Source: Apostichopus japonicus
Lineage: Eukaryota > Echinodermata > Holothuroidea > Aspidochirotida > Stichopodidae
Reading direction: 5' to 3'
NCBI RefSeq assembly: GCF_037975245.1
Contig: NC_092571.1
Location: 23,173,917 to 23,237,916, forward strand
Length of the DNA: 64,000 bases
Part shown: one piece after another, positions 47,791-58,362 of the stretch
Numbering within the stretch: the first letter of the stretch is position 1
How the letters are laid out: every line of letters begins with the position of its first letter
Made by a program: the position numbers and the translations under genes
Notes under the pieces: model-generated
The model's database searches: none
What the model was told of the DNA's origin: nothing
What the model saw: the letters and a program-made list of their open reading frames with translations, nothing else

Positions 47791-48316
47791 CTGGAAAAGC
47801 AAAAAGGGCAAAAATGAATGAAAAAAAAAAGTGGTGAAAGGAGAAATGAAAACCCACACGGGGGTGTCTAGAGCTAGGTTGAGATAGTGGGTAACTAATG
47901 TCACTAGGCCCTCTTTCTGCACTGTTCATATAGCCCATATTTCCCTGGCCCCGTCCATACTTTCCCGGGCAACAGTTGATCCCAGTGCTAACCCTACTCC
48001 CCTACCCGACCCTATCGCTCCTATCACCAGTGAAAAAGCCCCCCCAAAAAATACAAACAGAAAGCCAAGTTTTGTGGGGTTCGTTTACATATTATACAGC
48101 ACATTAGCTTTTGAACAATGTAAATTCCCAGATGAAATTAATCTGAAGTGCATTTTCACTCTGTGTAAAAAGAATTGTTTTAAACCTTGTTATTTATTAA
48201 AAAAAAAAAAGAAGTACATTCGACATTTGCGAGATGAAAATTTCCATTACAAGTCATGTTGTGCATTCATGTAATATATACTGCAGTAAACACCCTTAAG
48301 GCATAACACTACATAG

Positions 48317-48550
48317 ATGGATAGGCCCCGAAAGAATGATCATGCAACAACCAATCTTGCAGGTACAGTACTGCTGTGGTTACCAGTAACTGTGCATCAC
48401 TCAAGATTCTACGCTTACAAACTGTACCACTGTTTGCATGGTCTGGTGCCTGACTATCTATGCAGTTTAATCTCCATAAAATTTCCATTATATTATCAAC
48501 TGCACATCATTCACCAAAGTTGTGTCTTCTGTTCTTACATTCCGGGATAG
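48317..48550 (+). mobile_element. LINE (CR1/L2-like) ORF2 C-terminal fragment
   Basis: The frame reads LLWLPVTVHHSRFYAYKLYH and then CLHGLVPDYLCSLISI. This is the well-known LHWLPV...R..FK....KCLHGLAPxYL motif at the end of CR1/L2-type LINE proteins, with substitutions. A poly-G run follows at 48570. Confidence 0.8.
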
Positions 48551-49200
48551 AACCAACCATTTTTTTTGGGGGGGGGAGGGGAGAGGGTGAGGGGAAGCTG
48601 AGATGTTGTCTCAACCAGCGGAGGGGTGGGTCTAAGGGCATGGAAAATTTTGGTTAAATGCAGGGTGTTTTAGATACATAAAAATTGGTGCAATATTTTG
48701 CAAATTTTGAAACAATGTAAAGGATTTTCAACAGTTTAGGTGGTACCTCATAAACATGTCGAATATTCATGTACTGTAGACTTTTATCGTAAACAAGAAT
48801 ACATGGTTTCACCCGAGCATGCATATATATCCACCAGTTCATAATCTAATCCATGACACTGTGGAATACTGATATATAATAGAAGTTAATATGTGGGTAC
48901 ACTTTAAAACCCAAAATATTTCACAACAACCGATAGCATGTGATAGAAGAGACTTCACTACACCACATATAAGAAATGAAAACACATGTATGTTAGTCCA
49001 TATCTAGTGCTCCAACTTCTCTCCGAGATAACTGCATGCTGGTATGGTGATTTCAATGTGAACAATGCATAATGTAGCATAGACATTGCTCGTAGTACAA
49101 AGCCATCGATGACAAAAGCCGTCAGATGGAATAAGGAAAACAAACGACATCAGAGTCTTTGCTAGTTATGCTAGTAGTCGTTTTACATTTACATTACATA

Positions 49201-49432
49201 GGAGTGTTAGCTCAGTGGTTAACGCCGGTGCCCTTCCAATCATAAGGTCCCGGTTCGAGTCACTCCAAGATTAATGTATGTCGTCCAGTTACAGAGTTGT
49301 TGACAATTGACAATTCATAATCAAGGACATTAAATATGCAATTATGAATGTAAGAGACTGACTTCGGTCAGCTTGCGGCTTTGATAAGCCAATGAGGCTT
49401 CTTCGCGAGTTCCTGCTTGCAGGTAGATCTAA
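49201..49432 (+). mobile_element. tRNA-derived SINE, near full length
   Basis: It starts GGAGTGTTAGCTCAGTGGTT (A-box), with the B-box GGTTCGAGTCACTCC at about 49252. The body ends GAGTTCCTGCTTGCAGG and then GATCTAACATACAT. This is the only copy of its family on the + strand in the window. Confidence 0.9.
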
Positions 49433-50370
49433 CATACATTTACTGTTCTAACTAGGTGGCCAGACTTTGGCACTGTCCTCCATCTAGCTATACCTCTCGC
49501 TGAGCTCATGTATGTCCGGGAATCTAAATACGAGTATTTGAAGACAAACTTGAGGATTAACATTAAATACTTACAGAACCCTGCAGCTACACATTCTTAA
49601 AACTCTAAATTACCTATTAGCTTCAATGAATGTAAGCTCGCATTCATATCCTACCACGCTAAACAAGTACAGTTTCGTTGAAGTAAACATGACCCTACAG
49701 AATATACCTGTATTAATTAAAATTAGTTAATATATTGTGTACATTTAGATGTACTGCAAATTCTATGACAAAATGTGTAGAATGCAGGGGTACCCTCAAC
49801 TTTTAAGTAAAGCAATTATAATTAACCGTATTATGATATAATTGATGCATATAAATATGCTGAAACTGTGGTTCTGCTGGATATCATTACCGAGAAGGCC
49901 ATATCTGTGTTTTCAAAAACATATTTCCACTTTACGAAAGGCTTGTGCAGTTTTCCTACATGCTTTAAAAGTAAGGTAGAAATATTCGCTATGAGGAGTA
50001 TGGTAGTTTTAGACTAAGTAATCATGCATGATTGCTTTTAATGTGTAAACAGACTCTCTCAAGAATTTGCCTTATTTATGCAACAAAACGTAGCAATATA
50101 CAGTGTCTACTAATGCCGAGCAAACATTGACATGCTAGCTGCACTGAAGGAAGCCTCACCATTGTTGGGGCCGAACGTAATTTTGGTAAAATAAAACATA
50201 CATGGCCAGAAATGGCATTTCCAGGATAAATAATATCTCTGAACTGGCTTGAACTCACGATGCAGTTTATATTCAATTGCAAGCAAACAAAATTTAATAT
50301 AAACTGGTAAAAACCAAGCGTTTCTCTGCCCTACATTTAAATACTGGTAATTAAGCTTTTGTGTGTGTGT

Positions 50371-51358
50371 GCGTGACATGGATCTTTAAGCCATGATAAA
50401 GCCATAATGGCAAGGCTCATACATCTGTGTGTGACATGGATCTCTAAGCCATGATAAAGCATCGATGACAAGGCTCATAGAGCTGTGTGTGACATGGATC
50501 TCTAAGCCATGATAAAGCCATAATGGCAAGGCTCATACAGCTGAGTGTGACATGGATCTCTAAGCCATGATGAAGCCATAATGGCAAGGCTCATACAGCT
50601 GAGTGTGACATGGATCTCTAAGCCATGATGAAGCCATAATGGCAAGGCTCATACAGCTGAGTGTGACATGGATCTCTAAGCCATGATGAAGCCATAATGG
50701 CAAGGCTCATACAGCTGAGTGTGACATGGATCTCTAAGCCATGATAAAGCCATAATGGCAAGGCTCATACAGCTGAGTGTGACATGGATCTCTAAGCCAT
50801 GATAAAGCCATAATGGCAAGGCTCATACAGCTGAGTGTGACATGGATCTCTAAGCCATGATGAAGCCATAATGGCAAGGCTCATACAGCTGAGTGTGACA
50901 TGGATCTCTAAGCCATGATGAAGCCATAATGGCAAGGCTCATACAGCTGAGTGTGACATGGATCTCTAAGCCATGATAAAGCCATAATGGCAAGGCTCAT
51001 ACAGCTGTGTGGGACATGGATCTCTAAGCCATGATAAAGCCATAATGGCAAGGCTCATACAGCTGAGTGTGACATGGATCTCTAAGCCATGATAAAGCCA
51101 TAATGGCAAGGCTCATACAGCTGAGTGTGACATGGATCTCTAAGCCATGATAAAGCCATAATGGCAAGGCTCATACAGCTGAGTGTGACATGGATCTCTA
51201 AGCCATGATAAAGCCATAATGGCAAGGCTCATACAGCTGAGTGTGACATGGATCTCTAAGCCACGATAAAGCCATAATGGCAAGGCTCATACAGCTGAGT
51301 GTGACATGGATCTCTAAGCCACGATAAAGCCATAATGGCAAGGCTCATACAGCTGTGA
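50371..51358. repeat. 58-bp minisatellite, 17 units
   Basis: The unit GTGTGACATGGATCTCTAAG continues with CCATGATAAAGCC, ATAATGGC, AAGGCTCATACAGCTGA. GACATGG recurs exactly every 58 bp from 50375 to 51303. Units differ by one or a few substitutions (for example ATGATAAAG or ATGATGAAG). Each contains the palindromes CATGG-CCATG and GCCATAATGGC. The array is in an intron of the D2HGDH-like gene. Repeats directly abut each other without spacers, so it is not a CRISPR array. Confidence 0.97.
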
Positions 51359-51552
51359 TGTGACAGTTAATCAGTGATAGCTGCTATCAATCTAAATAGT
51401 GTCATTTCAACAATTATTGATGGCGAGAGAGCTGATATTGCCAAGAAACACTAACTGTACAAGCCCTTCTAGTTGGTGGGTTGTACTTTAGATTAGGACA
51501 GGAATATGTCTATTTAAATGCAGAATTCTTCTGCACACTGTAATTATCTTAC

Positions 51553-51721
51553 CTATGAATAGCATATGTTGAGATGGTGACTTCACTGGGCACTCCAATG
51601 ACACCTTAGTTATGATACCTAAGGTACCCTCTGCTCCGAGGAAGAGATGTTTTAGGTGGTACCCGGTATTGTCCTTCTTCATCGTCGTAACCAGATCCAG
51701 GATAGACCCATCTGCTAGCAC
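51553..51721 (-). CDS. D2HGDH-like, internal exon (FAD-binding domain)
   Basis: A 169-bp exon with acceptor TTAAACAAG and donor ATAG|GTAAGA. It reads VLADGSILDLVTTMKKDNTG, then YHLKHLFLGAEGTLGIITKV and SLECPVKSPSQHMLFI. GAEGTLGIIT is the conserved FAD-site motif (GSEGTLGIIT in human D2HGDH), and KKDNTGYHLKHLF matches RKDNTGYDLKQLF. Phases are 0 on entry and 1 on exit. Confidence 0.92.
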
Positions 51722-52026
51722 CTTGTTTAATGAAAAATGCAAAAATATGACAAATTGTAGTGGAAGAGATATGAAATTAAAAAACTAAAAAATGCTGTTC
51801 TATCTAAGAATTAAGGTAACTTGCATAATCAGGAGGCAGCAAATGTTTGTCAAGTATTTTCATGTTACAGGTTAGCCACTGTCAATTCCACCCCCTATAG
51901 AATAAAAATTTAGATAAAAAAAAAAACAGAATAAGAAACAGACTAAAGGGACCTTTAAAGCCCAATCAATGATTCCATTATAAACATGAACTAACCGATT
52001 CCTCACTCTGCAATGGTTTTTAGTAC

Positions 52027-52389
52027 CAGGGATGTGCCCACGCTGGGCATGGGCGGCCCCGCCCAGCACTAAAAATTACCGCCCAGCACTGTCATAAAAA
52101 TCCTGAAACCCGCCCAGCACTATTATCATCTAAATCCCGACATTCGTAATATTATATTCAACATAAATTGGGCCACATGTATCCTTGTTTCCCCCATTTG
52201 TCAAATTCATGTAAACACAGGTGCGGAGATGTGGAGTATGCGTGGCTTTAATCTGCAGCATGCAGTATCACTCTACACTAGCTCTGTATACTACTTCAAA
52301 AATCGAAAAATGTCACTCCTCCCCTTAGACCCTCCCCCAGGACAGCGATCAGTATACCCAGCACTCAGGAAATCCTAGGCACATCCCTG
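52027..52389 (+). mobile_element. hAT-like MITE, complete copy
   Basis: The ends are CAGGGATGTGCCC and the complement CACATCCCTG. The word AGTAC flanks both ends (five bases), so the target duplication is short or eroded. The interior matches the copy at 8267. It lies in an intron of the D2HGDH-like gene. Confidence 0.75.
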
Positions 52390-52699
52390 AGTACTATTGT
52401 ATAGTAAATAACCATACTATCATGATGATGCACTCTTTTTGCCAACTTTTTAACCCAATTCAAAATTCTAACAAGAGGTGTCTTGTTCTTTGTTATTGTT
52501 TTGGTCAAGATGAAAGGTTATGTCCAATTAATGTTTCCATCTCGACCAAAAACGATGTTACAAAGAACTTTGTTTTGGTTTGCATTTTTTTCATTTGCTC
52601 AATTTAAGTCTGGGAATATAGGCCAAAGTTGGGCCAAAAAGGTATATCATTGCGATTGTGTGATAATATTCACTCCACAGTAGTACTAAAAAAGGATTC

Positions 52700-53110
52700 A
52701 TTATCGACCGTCGAGATTGAATGCATTATGAGGCTTTAAAGGGTGTGAAGACTCGCGCACAAAGAAACGTCTGACGGTAATCTGACCTTGTTTCGAATGA
52801 GGTGTAAAAGAAGTGTTAGACACCATCAGCGATCCCAGAAAATACACAAACAGCTTGCTACTGTCGTTAATAAGACACTCATGTACAGTCAGTACATATA
52901 CAGCTACGGTCAATACCCACAACACAGTGTACATAGCAGCGATGGACATCGCAGGTCTAGATAAAAGATAACAAGGTATCACATTTCCTTACTGTCTGCA
53001 TTTTGTAGCGACAAGAAGAAAACATCACTTGCAAGCAACAGAAAGTAATAACTTTTTCAGAGAGCGGCACGAGGTTTGGGGCGAGTCTTCAATGCCTTTA
53101 ATGTATGTCA
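52700..53110. repeat. Diverged copy of the 58575-58950 repeat
   Basis: The order of words AACGTCT, TTTCGAATGAGGTGTAA, CAATACCCACA, GTCTGCATTTTGTAGCGACA and GGGGCGAGTCTTCAATGCCT is the same as at 58575-58950 and again at 59489-59700. A 93-codon - strand frame (52701-52982) with one hydrophobic segment runs through it but is not preserved in the other copies. Confidence 0.8.
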
Positions 53111-53165
53111 CCGATAAGCTAGTATTCTAACAAATTACTGTATATGTCTTGAGTCTTGTCTTGTC

Positions 53166-53456
53166 TTGTTTCATATTACTGCAGCACAGACTCACAGGTC
53201 GTCTGTCACAACGTGTGACCACACTGTGACCATAAAGTCATTCTTACCCCAATTGTTGGTCCTTATGTCCAACAACAATATGAGCAAATCTAGTCAAATT
53301 GAAGGGGAATCCTCTCAGACTACCGGTCACATTGTGACCATAAAGTCATTCTTATCCCAATTTTTGGTCCTTTTGTCCAACAACAATATGAGCAAATCTA
53401 GTAAAATGAAGGGGATTTCTCCCTCGATGAAAAGTGTTTCCTGTTGTTTGCTTTAA
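53166..53456 (+). repeat. 108-bp tandem duplication within an open frame
   Basis: GTGACCATAAAGTCATTCTT occurs at 53226 and 53334. The intervening sequence (TTGGTCCTT, TCCAACAACAATATGAGCAA) is repeated with few changes. Because 108 is a multiple of three, a 96-codon frame stays open. No similarity is recognised. Confidence 0.7.
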
Positions 53457-53767
53457 TAATACACAGTTAATTACTGTAGTTCTTTGACATTGTATTAAGA
53501 GCTGTCAGCTGGACTTTAATACATATCTCAGCAACTACTGACAATCACAATTAATGTTATGCTTTGTTAACAAGGCTGCTCTATTAAAGCTAATTTTGAT
53601 GTCAATAAAGAAAAAACTACAAAATTTTATGTCGGCTAAAATGTTTAATTACCTCGCTTTGGGAATCAAAATCAAATTGCCAAAGGTTAAACTGTAAGTA
53701 CCTTCAGCCGAGCATTAAATTTAGTCCTTGAAACAGATCTTACACGCAGTTACGACTAAAAGCTTAC

Positions 53768-53961
53768 CACTTCTAGACCAAGAATCGCTGCATGTCTTGA
53801 ACCGTACCTCACCACATGCATCCCCCCACAATTGGTAGACATGTTACCTCCAATCTGACAGGTGTCCTTCGGTCCAATCCTATACGGCATGGTGTATCCC
53901 TCTGCATCCAGAAAGTCCATCAGAGACTGGAGTGTACAGCCTGCTTCACATACTAACGCAC
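53768..53961 (-). CDS. D2HGDH-like, internal exon (FAD-binding domain)
   Basis: A 194-bp exon with acceptor TTGACTTACAG and donor GTG|GTAAGC. It reads GALVCEAGCTLQSLMDFLDA, then EGYTMPYRIGPKDTCQIGGN and MSTNCGGMHVVRYGSRHAAI. The fold and spacing match D2HGDH exactly (LVCQAGC, then IGGNVATNAGG and RYGS). The strongly conserved PLDLGAKGSC is replaced by PYRIGPKDTC, and NAGG by NCGG. These changes line the FAD/substrate pocket in this family and mark a divergent paralogue. Confidence 0.92.
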
Positions 53962-55403
53962 CTGTAAGTCAAGTCAGATGTATAAATAGGCTTTAAAAAA
54001 TAGCTATCATAGCACCAAAGATGATTTTAGGCAGAAAGTTAGCATAATAATAATAAGTTATATTTATTTAGCACATAATCAGCAAAGCTGCTCAAAGCAC
54101 TTTACAATTGTAAAACCTAAAAACAAATAGTCACAAAAACCTAAATATATATAGAACCAATAAGGCATAGAATGTAAAAGCCTAAAGCAACAATATAAAA
54201 AACACCCGTACTAAACGATGATAAAAAAATACACATAAAAAAATATATATATACATATAAAAAAAAGTATTAAAAAATAAAAATAAAAAAAAAATAAAAA
54301 ACTTGAGGATATACTGGTAAATTTATCTACAGCTATTGAGCTTGTCAAAGATATTCAACTTTTCATAAAAATGTTAAAATCTCTGGAAAATATGCTCTTT
54401 ATAGGCTAATACTGGTTTAATTGTCTGTGATCCTTGGTGCAGGCCTAACTGATATTAATATTAATCCATCATTTCATCAATTCTAATCATACTTTCAGTA
54501 AGCATTTAAGCATGTAAACAACATGTAAAGCATATAAACAATAAACAACAGCATATAAACAACATATTAGCATATAAAGCATAATAGCATATAAACAGGC
54601 GCGTAGCCAAGGGGGGGCGAAGGGGGCAGCCGCCCCCCCCTTGAGCAAATTTTTTACAAACATTTTTAAGGTATTTATGATATCGCTAGTATTTTCAAAA
54701 GAGAAAATGCTACGATACAACTAACAAGGCATGGAAAGTGCCATTTCCGGCGATCTGGGAGGCATTTATAGCCAAAATTTTCTTGTACGCTTCGCGCCAA
54801 CCATGGTGGCGCTACGCTTAGATAGTTTGCAATGCCGAATCTACAGTTTCGCCCCTCCCTTGGCAAATTCCTGGCTACGCGCCTGCATGTAAACAACAGG
54901 GTACCTCTTTATGACAACTAATATTTACCAATTGCCCTTGGCAAATTTGTAATGCATCGTAAACATGTCTTTTGAGCTCATAATTTTATTCTGTTTTCCC
55001 AGTGTCTTTTGTGTAGCACCTGGGGAACTGCCCTAATGGTCTGTTTGGGTTAGACAATTCAGCAATTTTGAGTAGATGAAAAGAATTTGTTTACCGATGA
55101 ACAGGGGGGGGGGGGGTTGGGGGGGGGGTTGGGGGAGAGGGAGAAACTACAGGTTCTGGGGAGGTCACTCTCACTTCTAGCATAGACTATGCCTTCACTC
55201 TAGATGAAAAGTCAGTTCCTTTTCTTACAAAATCATTTTTTTGTCTTTGGTTTTAATTGGTGAAAGTAGACAGGACACTGTGACATAAACCACAAACTGT
55301 GGATCCTTTTTTGTCCCAGTAGACGGAGGATAAAAATAATCATATTTAATTCACATTTTCTTTCTGTAATCAATACTTTCTCTCTCTTTCCATGTCTCCT
55401 TAC
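53962..55403. other. Intron of the D2HGDH-like gene
   Basis: It contains a SINE/LINE-type tail on the - strand (54040-54115, complement of GTAAAGTGCTTTGAGCAGC), an A-rich tract, the hAT MITE copy at 54596 and a long poly-G run (55104-55135). Confidence 0.65.
54596..54885 (+). mobile_element. hAT-type MITE, copy 3
   Basis: Same family as 24681 and 25739, with ends CAGGCGCGTAGCCAAG and GGCTACGCGCCTG. The flanks are CATATAAA and CATGTAAA (7 of 8). Confidence 0.92.
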
Positions 55404-55601
55404 CTGATAAATTATTAAAAGAAATAATTTTATCCATCAACTTAAGTGAAATGATAACTTCGTCAAACATCGGTACACTCCCTCCAGCTAGACTGGTATT
55501 TCCACCTTGGGGGACCACGGCAAGATTCCTGTTATGACAATACCCCAGAATTTTGGAGACTTCCCAAGTACTCTTTGGCTTCAGTAACAGAGGGCTGGTA
55601 C
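55404..55601 (-). CDS. D2HGDH-like, first exon visible in the window
   Basis: A 198-bp exon with acceptor TTTTCAG and donor CAG|GTAAGG. It reads SPLLLKPKSTWEVSKILGYC, then HNRNLAVVPQGGNTSLAGGS and VPMFDEVIISLKLMDKIISF. PQGGNTSLAGGSVP is the pyrophosphate-binding motif of the PCMH-type FAD domain. The human protein has about 100 further residues upstream, including its mitochondrial transit peptide. No exon for that part was found between 55602 and 64000, so the 5' end of the gene is probably outside the window. Sum of visible exons: 1313 bp, about 437 codons. Confidence 0.92.
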
Positions 55602-55609
55602 CTGAAAAT

Positions 55610-56215
55610 GAAAATGAACCGACACAAACGGGTATTAGAGAATGAAAGAAAAGGTATTTTACACGGTTAACTCTTTGATGTTTTCACCTGTGTTATGCCT
55701 CACAGAAAATTACGAACATTTTATCGATGTTCAGAATTCATGATAGCTAGCATGGACTTGATGTCAAAGAAAAAGAAAAGACATTAAATTTAATTGATCT
55801 CCATTTGAGATCAGGAAACTGTATGAATTTCACAACCTCTGGGAGAAACCCCTGTGACCCACCGAAAACTGTTTGCACCCACTTCTGGATCACGTCCCAT
55901 TCGTCTGAGGACGGTGGCTTTTAAGGTTAAAGTTTCTCATGAATACTGTATCTCAGGGTGTACACAAAATTATGTAAGGAAGAATACCATCCTTTGAAAT
56001 GCAATACAAACATGTAACCTCAAGTTGCAACATTTCCAATATATGCTTCGCTACACAGTGTTGATGATTTGCAATTTTAGTTGTAAAGTGTATCAAGAGG
56101 GCATAAACTAAGTACTAGCATTCTGGTTTGTCACTGTCATTGAGTACTGTATGAAAATGCATAAAGGGTTTGTATAGATATTAGTGAATTCATAACTTAC
56201 ATGTGTGAAGGAAAA
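55610..56215. other. Upstream intron, nothing recognised
   Basis: Unique-looking DNA, no exon or repeat terminus seen. Confidence 0.4.
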
Positions 56216-56217
56216 TG

Positions 56218-57105
56218 CTAGTGTGGGTCTAGGAGGGAGTACTAGTGTGTATCTAGGGGTCATGTACACTACCTGTAAAACCAGTGTGGGTCTAGGAGGG
56301 AATATCACAGTACTAGTGTGTATCTAGGGGTCATGTTCACTACAGTACCTGTAAAACCAGTGTGGGTCTAGGAGGGAGTACAAGTGTGTATCTAGGGGTC
56401 ATGTTCACTATAAACCATTAAAACCAGTGTGGGTCTAGGAGGGAACATCACAGTACTAAGTGGGTATCTGGGGTAGGAAGTACACTGCCTATAAAACCAG
56501 TGTGGGTCTAGGAGGGAACATCACAGTACTAAGTGGGTATCTAGGGTGGGAAGTACACTGCCTATAAAACCAGTGTGGGTCTAGGAGGGAATAACACAGT
56601 ACTAGTGTGTATCTAGGGGTCATGTACACTACCTGTAAAACCAGTGTGGGTCTAGGAGGGAATATCACAGTACTAAGTGGGTATCTAGGGTGGGAAGTAC
56701 ACTGCCTATAAAACCAGTGTGGGTCTAGGAGGGAACATCACAGTACTTACTAAGATGGTATCTAGGGTGGGAGTACACTACCTGTTAAGCCAGTGTGGAT
56801 TTAGGATGGAATATCACAGTGCTAGTGTGTATCGGGGGGGGGGGGGGGTACACTACCTTTAAAACCAGTGTGGGTCTAGGAGGGAATATCACAGTACTTA
56901 GTGGGTATCTAGGGGGAAGTACACTACCTGTAAAACCAGTGTGGGTCTTATAGAAGGGAATATCACAGTATATTAGTGTGTATCTAGGGGGAAATACTGT
57001 ACACTTCCTTTAAAACCAGTTTGGGTCTAGGAGGAAATATCAAAGTGCTAGTGTGTATAAATCTACGTAAGGGGGAAGTGCACTAACTGTAAAACCAGTC
57101 TTCAG
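56218..57105. repeat. ~73-bp minisatellite, about 12 degenerate units
   Basis: The core is AAAACCAGTGTGGGTCTAGG, then AGGGAATATCACAGTACTA, AGTGGGTATCTAGGG and TACACTACCTGT. CCAGTGTGGG recurs at about 56281, 56357, 56424, 56497, 56570, 56640 and onward with 67-77 bp spacing. Later units are increasingly degraded and contain a poly-G run. Confidence 0.92.
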
Positions 57106-58138
57106 TTGTGGCATTTGTGTGCTGCATTGTTTGTTTACCTGTTCCCTAGTATGATTGTTAATCCTCATTGAGGCATTTAACTTTTGGTATACAAGTTTGT
57201 TTGGGACATGAGCCTAGGCTAAGGTGACCAGACGTCCCCGATTTTCGGGGACAGTCCCCGATTACAGTGTGCTTTCACCGATGAACAAGTGTCCCCGAAA
57301 ATGTCCCAGATTCGTCAAAATGTTCAGGAATTTCGAAAATATCCCACATTAATTAGTAAAATAATTGTAAAAACAAAATTTAGTCAAGTGTGCAGTCGCA
57401 GAACGGAACTAACCAGTATATCAGGTGGGCCAGTATAAAGTGGAATATGGTAGATCAATCTAGCCTAGCACTCTTTCGTAAAGTAAGTAAATTTCATCTA
57501 AGAAAAAGCTACATTTTAGAAAATAATATTAATTAAAAAAGTGCTTCTAAGTATCACCATTTTACATCTAAGCACCTAAGGCACTTGAAAATTTTCCAAA
57601 GGGGAGACCCCTCCCCCATATCAGTCACGCAATAAATGTTCCTGATTCCAGTCAGGCAAATATGGTCACCTTAGCCTAGGCCTTAAAAGAATGTACATTG
57701 TTTACGTTGATAGGGGGCCATGTGATAAGACTTCAGGGAAGGAAAGCGTTGCATATATTATAACCTATTGTGTTGTGCATTAGTATTGTGGGGTATGTGT
57801 GTCAGGTTGTGTTGTACTTTTTTGTAAGGTTTATCCTCCATGTGCGTGAGAGCATATTTGTTATTGTGTTTATAATTAAGGTCATATCTTCTGATAAGTG
57901 AGTATCCGGGTTTCAAATGGTTTAGTGTTTATCTAGCTTAAAGTAGTATAGTGTATGTTTACAATTGTTGTTTATGTGGGTTGAATCTTGTATGACTGTA
58001 GTTGGCATTCTTAACATTAAAGGAATACTGTAGTTGTTGTATATACGTATATTATATCTATATATTAACCTGTACTTATGAACATTTTGTTGTGTCCTTT
58101 TACAGGTTGAACCATCATTACCATTATAACCAGTCTTT
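57106..58138. other. Non-coding stretch with a possible MITE
   Basis: 57214-57680 starts GGCTAAGGTGACCAGACGTC and ends with the complementary GGTCACCTTAGCCTAGG. This gives an inverted-repeat pair (CTAGGCTAAGGTGACCA) around a 460-bp interior, consistent with a further MITE. Nothing else is seen. Confidence 0.55.
57211..57681. mobile_element. MITE with CCTAGGCTAAGGTGACCA ends
   Basis: The left end CCTAGGCTAAGGTGACCAG and the right end complement (GGTCACCTTAGCCTAGG) are about 18-bp inverted repeats. The interior includes the words GTCCCCGA and TCGGGG near the left end. Flanking duplications were not resolved because the repeats extend into the flanks. Confidence 0.65.
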
Positions 58139-58362
58139 ATGTATGTATGTATGCATATTAGATCCTCCTGCAAGCAGGAACTCACGAAGAAGCCTCACTG
58201 GCTTATCAAAGCCGCAAGCTGACCAAAGTCAGTCTCTTATAATTCATATTTAACGTCCATGATTATGAATTGTTAATTGTCAACAACTCTGTAAGTGGAG
58301 GACATACATTAATCTGGGAGTGACTCGAGCCGGGACCTTATGATTGAAAGGCACCAGCATTA
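58139..58362 (-). mobile_element. tRNA-derived SINE, slightly head-truncated
   Basis: Same family as 12048. It has the (TATG)n tail, CCTCCTGCAAGCAGGAAC, GGCTTATCAAAGCCGCAAGC, the B-box complement and GGCACCAGCATTAA. The A-box end is replaced by unrelated sequence. Confidence 0.88.

Larger units (their letters stand above)
47791..51552. other. Long intron of the D2HGDH-like gene
   Basis: It contains a LINE tail fragment (48317-48550), a SINE (49201-49432) and a 58-bp minisatellite (50371-51358). The rest shows nothing recognisable. Confidence 0.7.

Noticed and set aside
49201-49275. Functional tRNA gene
   Set aside because: The same head occurs in four repeated copies with a common SINE body and tail.
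50371-51358. CRISPR-like regular repeat array
   Set aside because: The 58-bp units abut each other with no unique spacers, and the setting is a eukaryotic intron.
52701-52982. 93-codon - strand frame as a missing N-terminal exon of the D2HGDH-like gene
   Set aside because: It lies between two exons that splice directly in phase, is on a repeated segment, and its frame is broken in the copies at 58732 and 59488.
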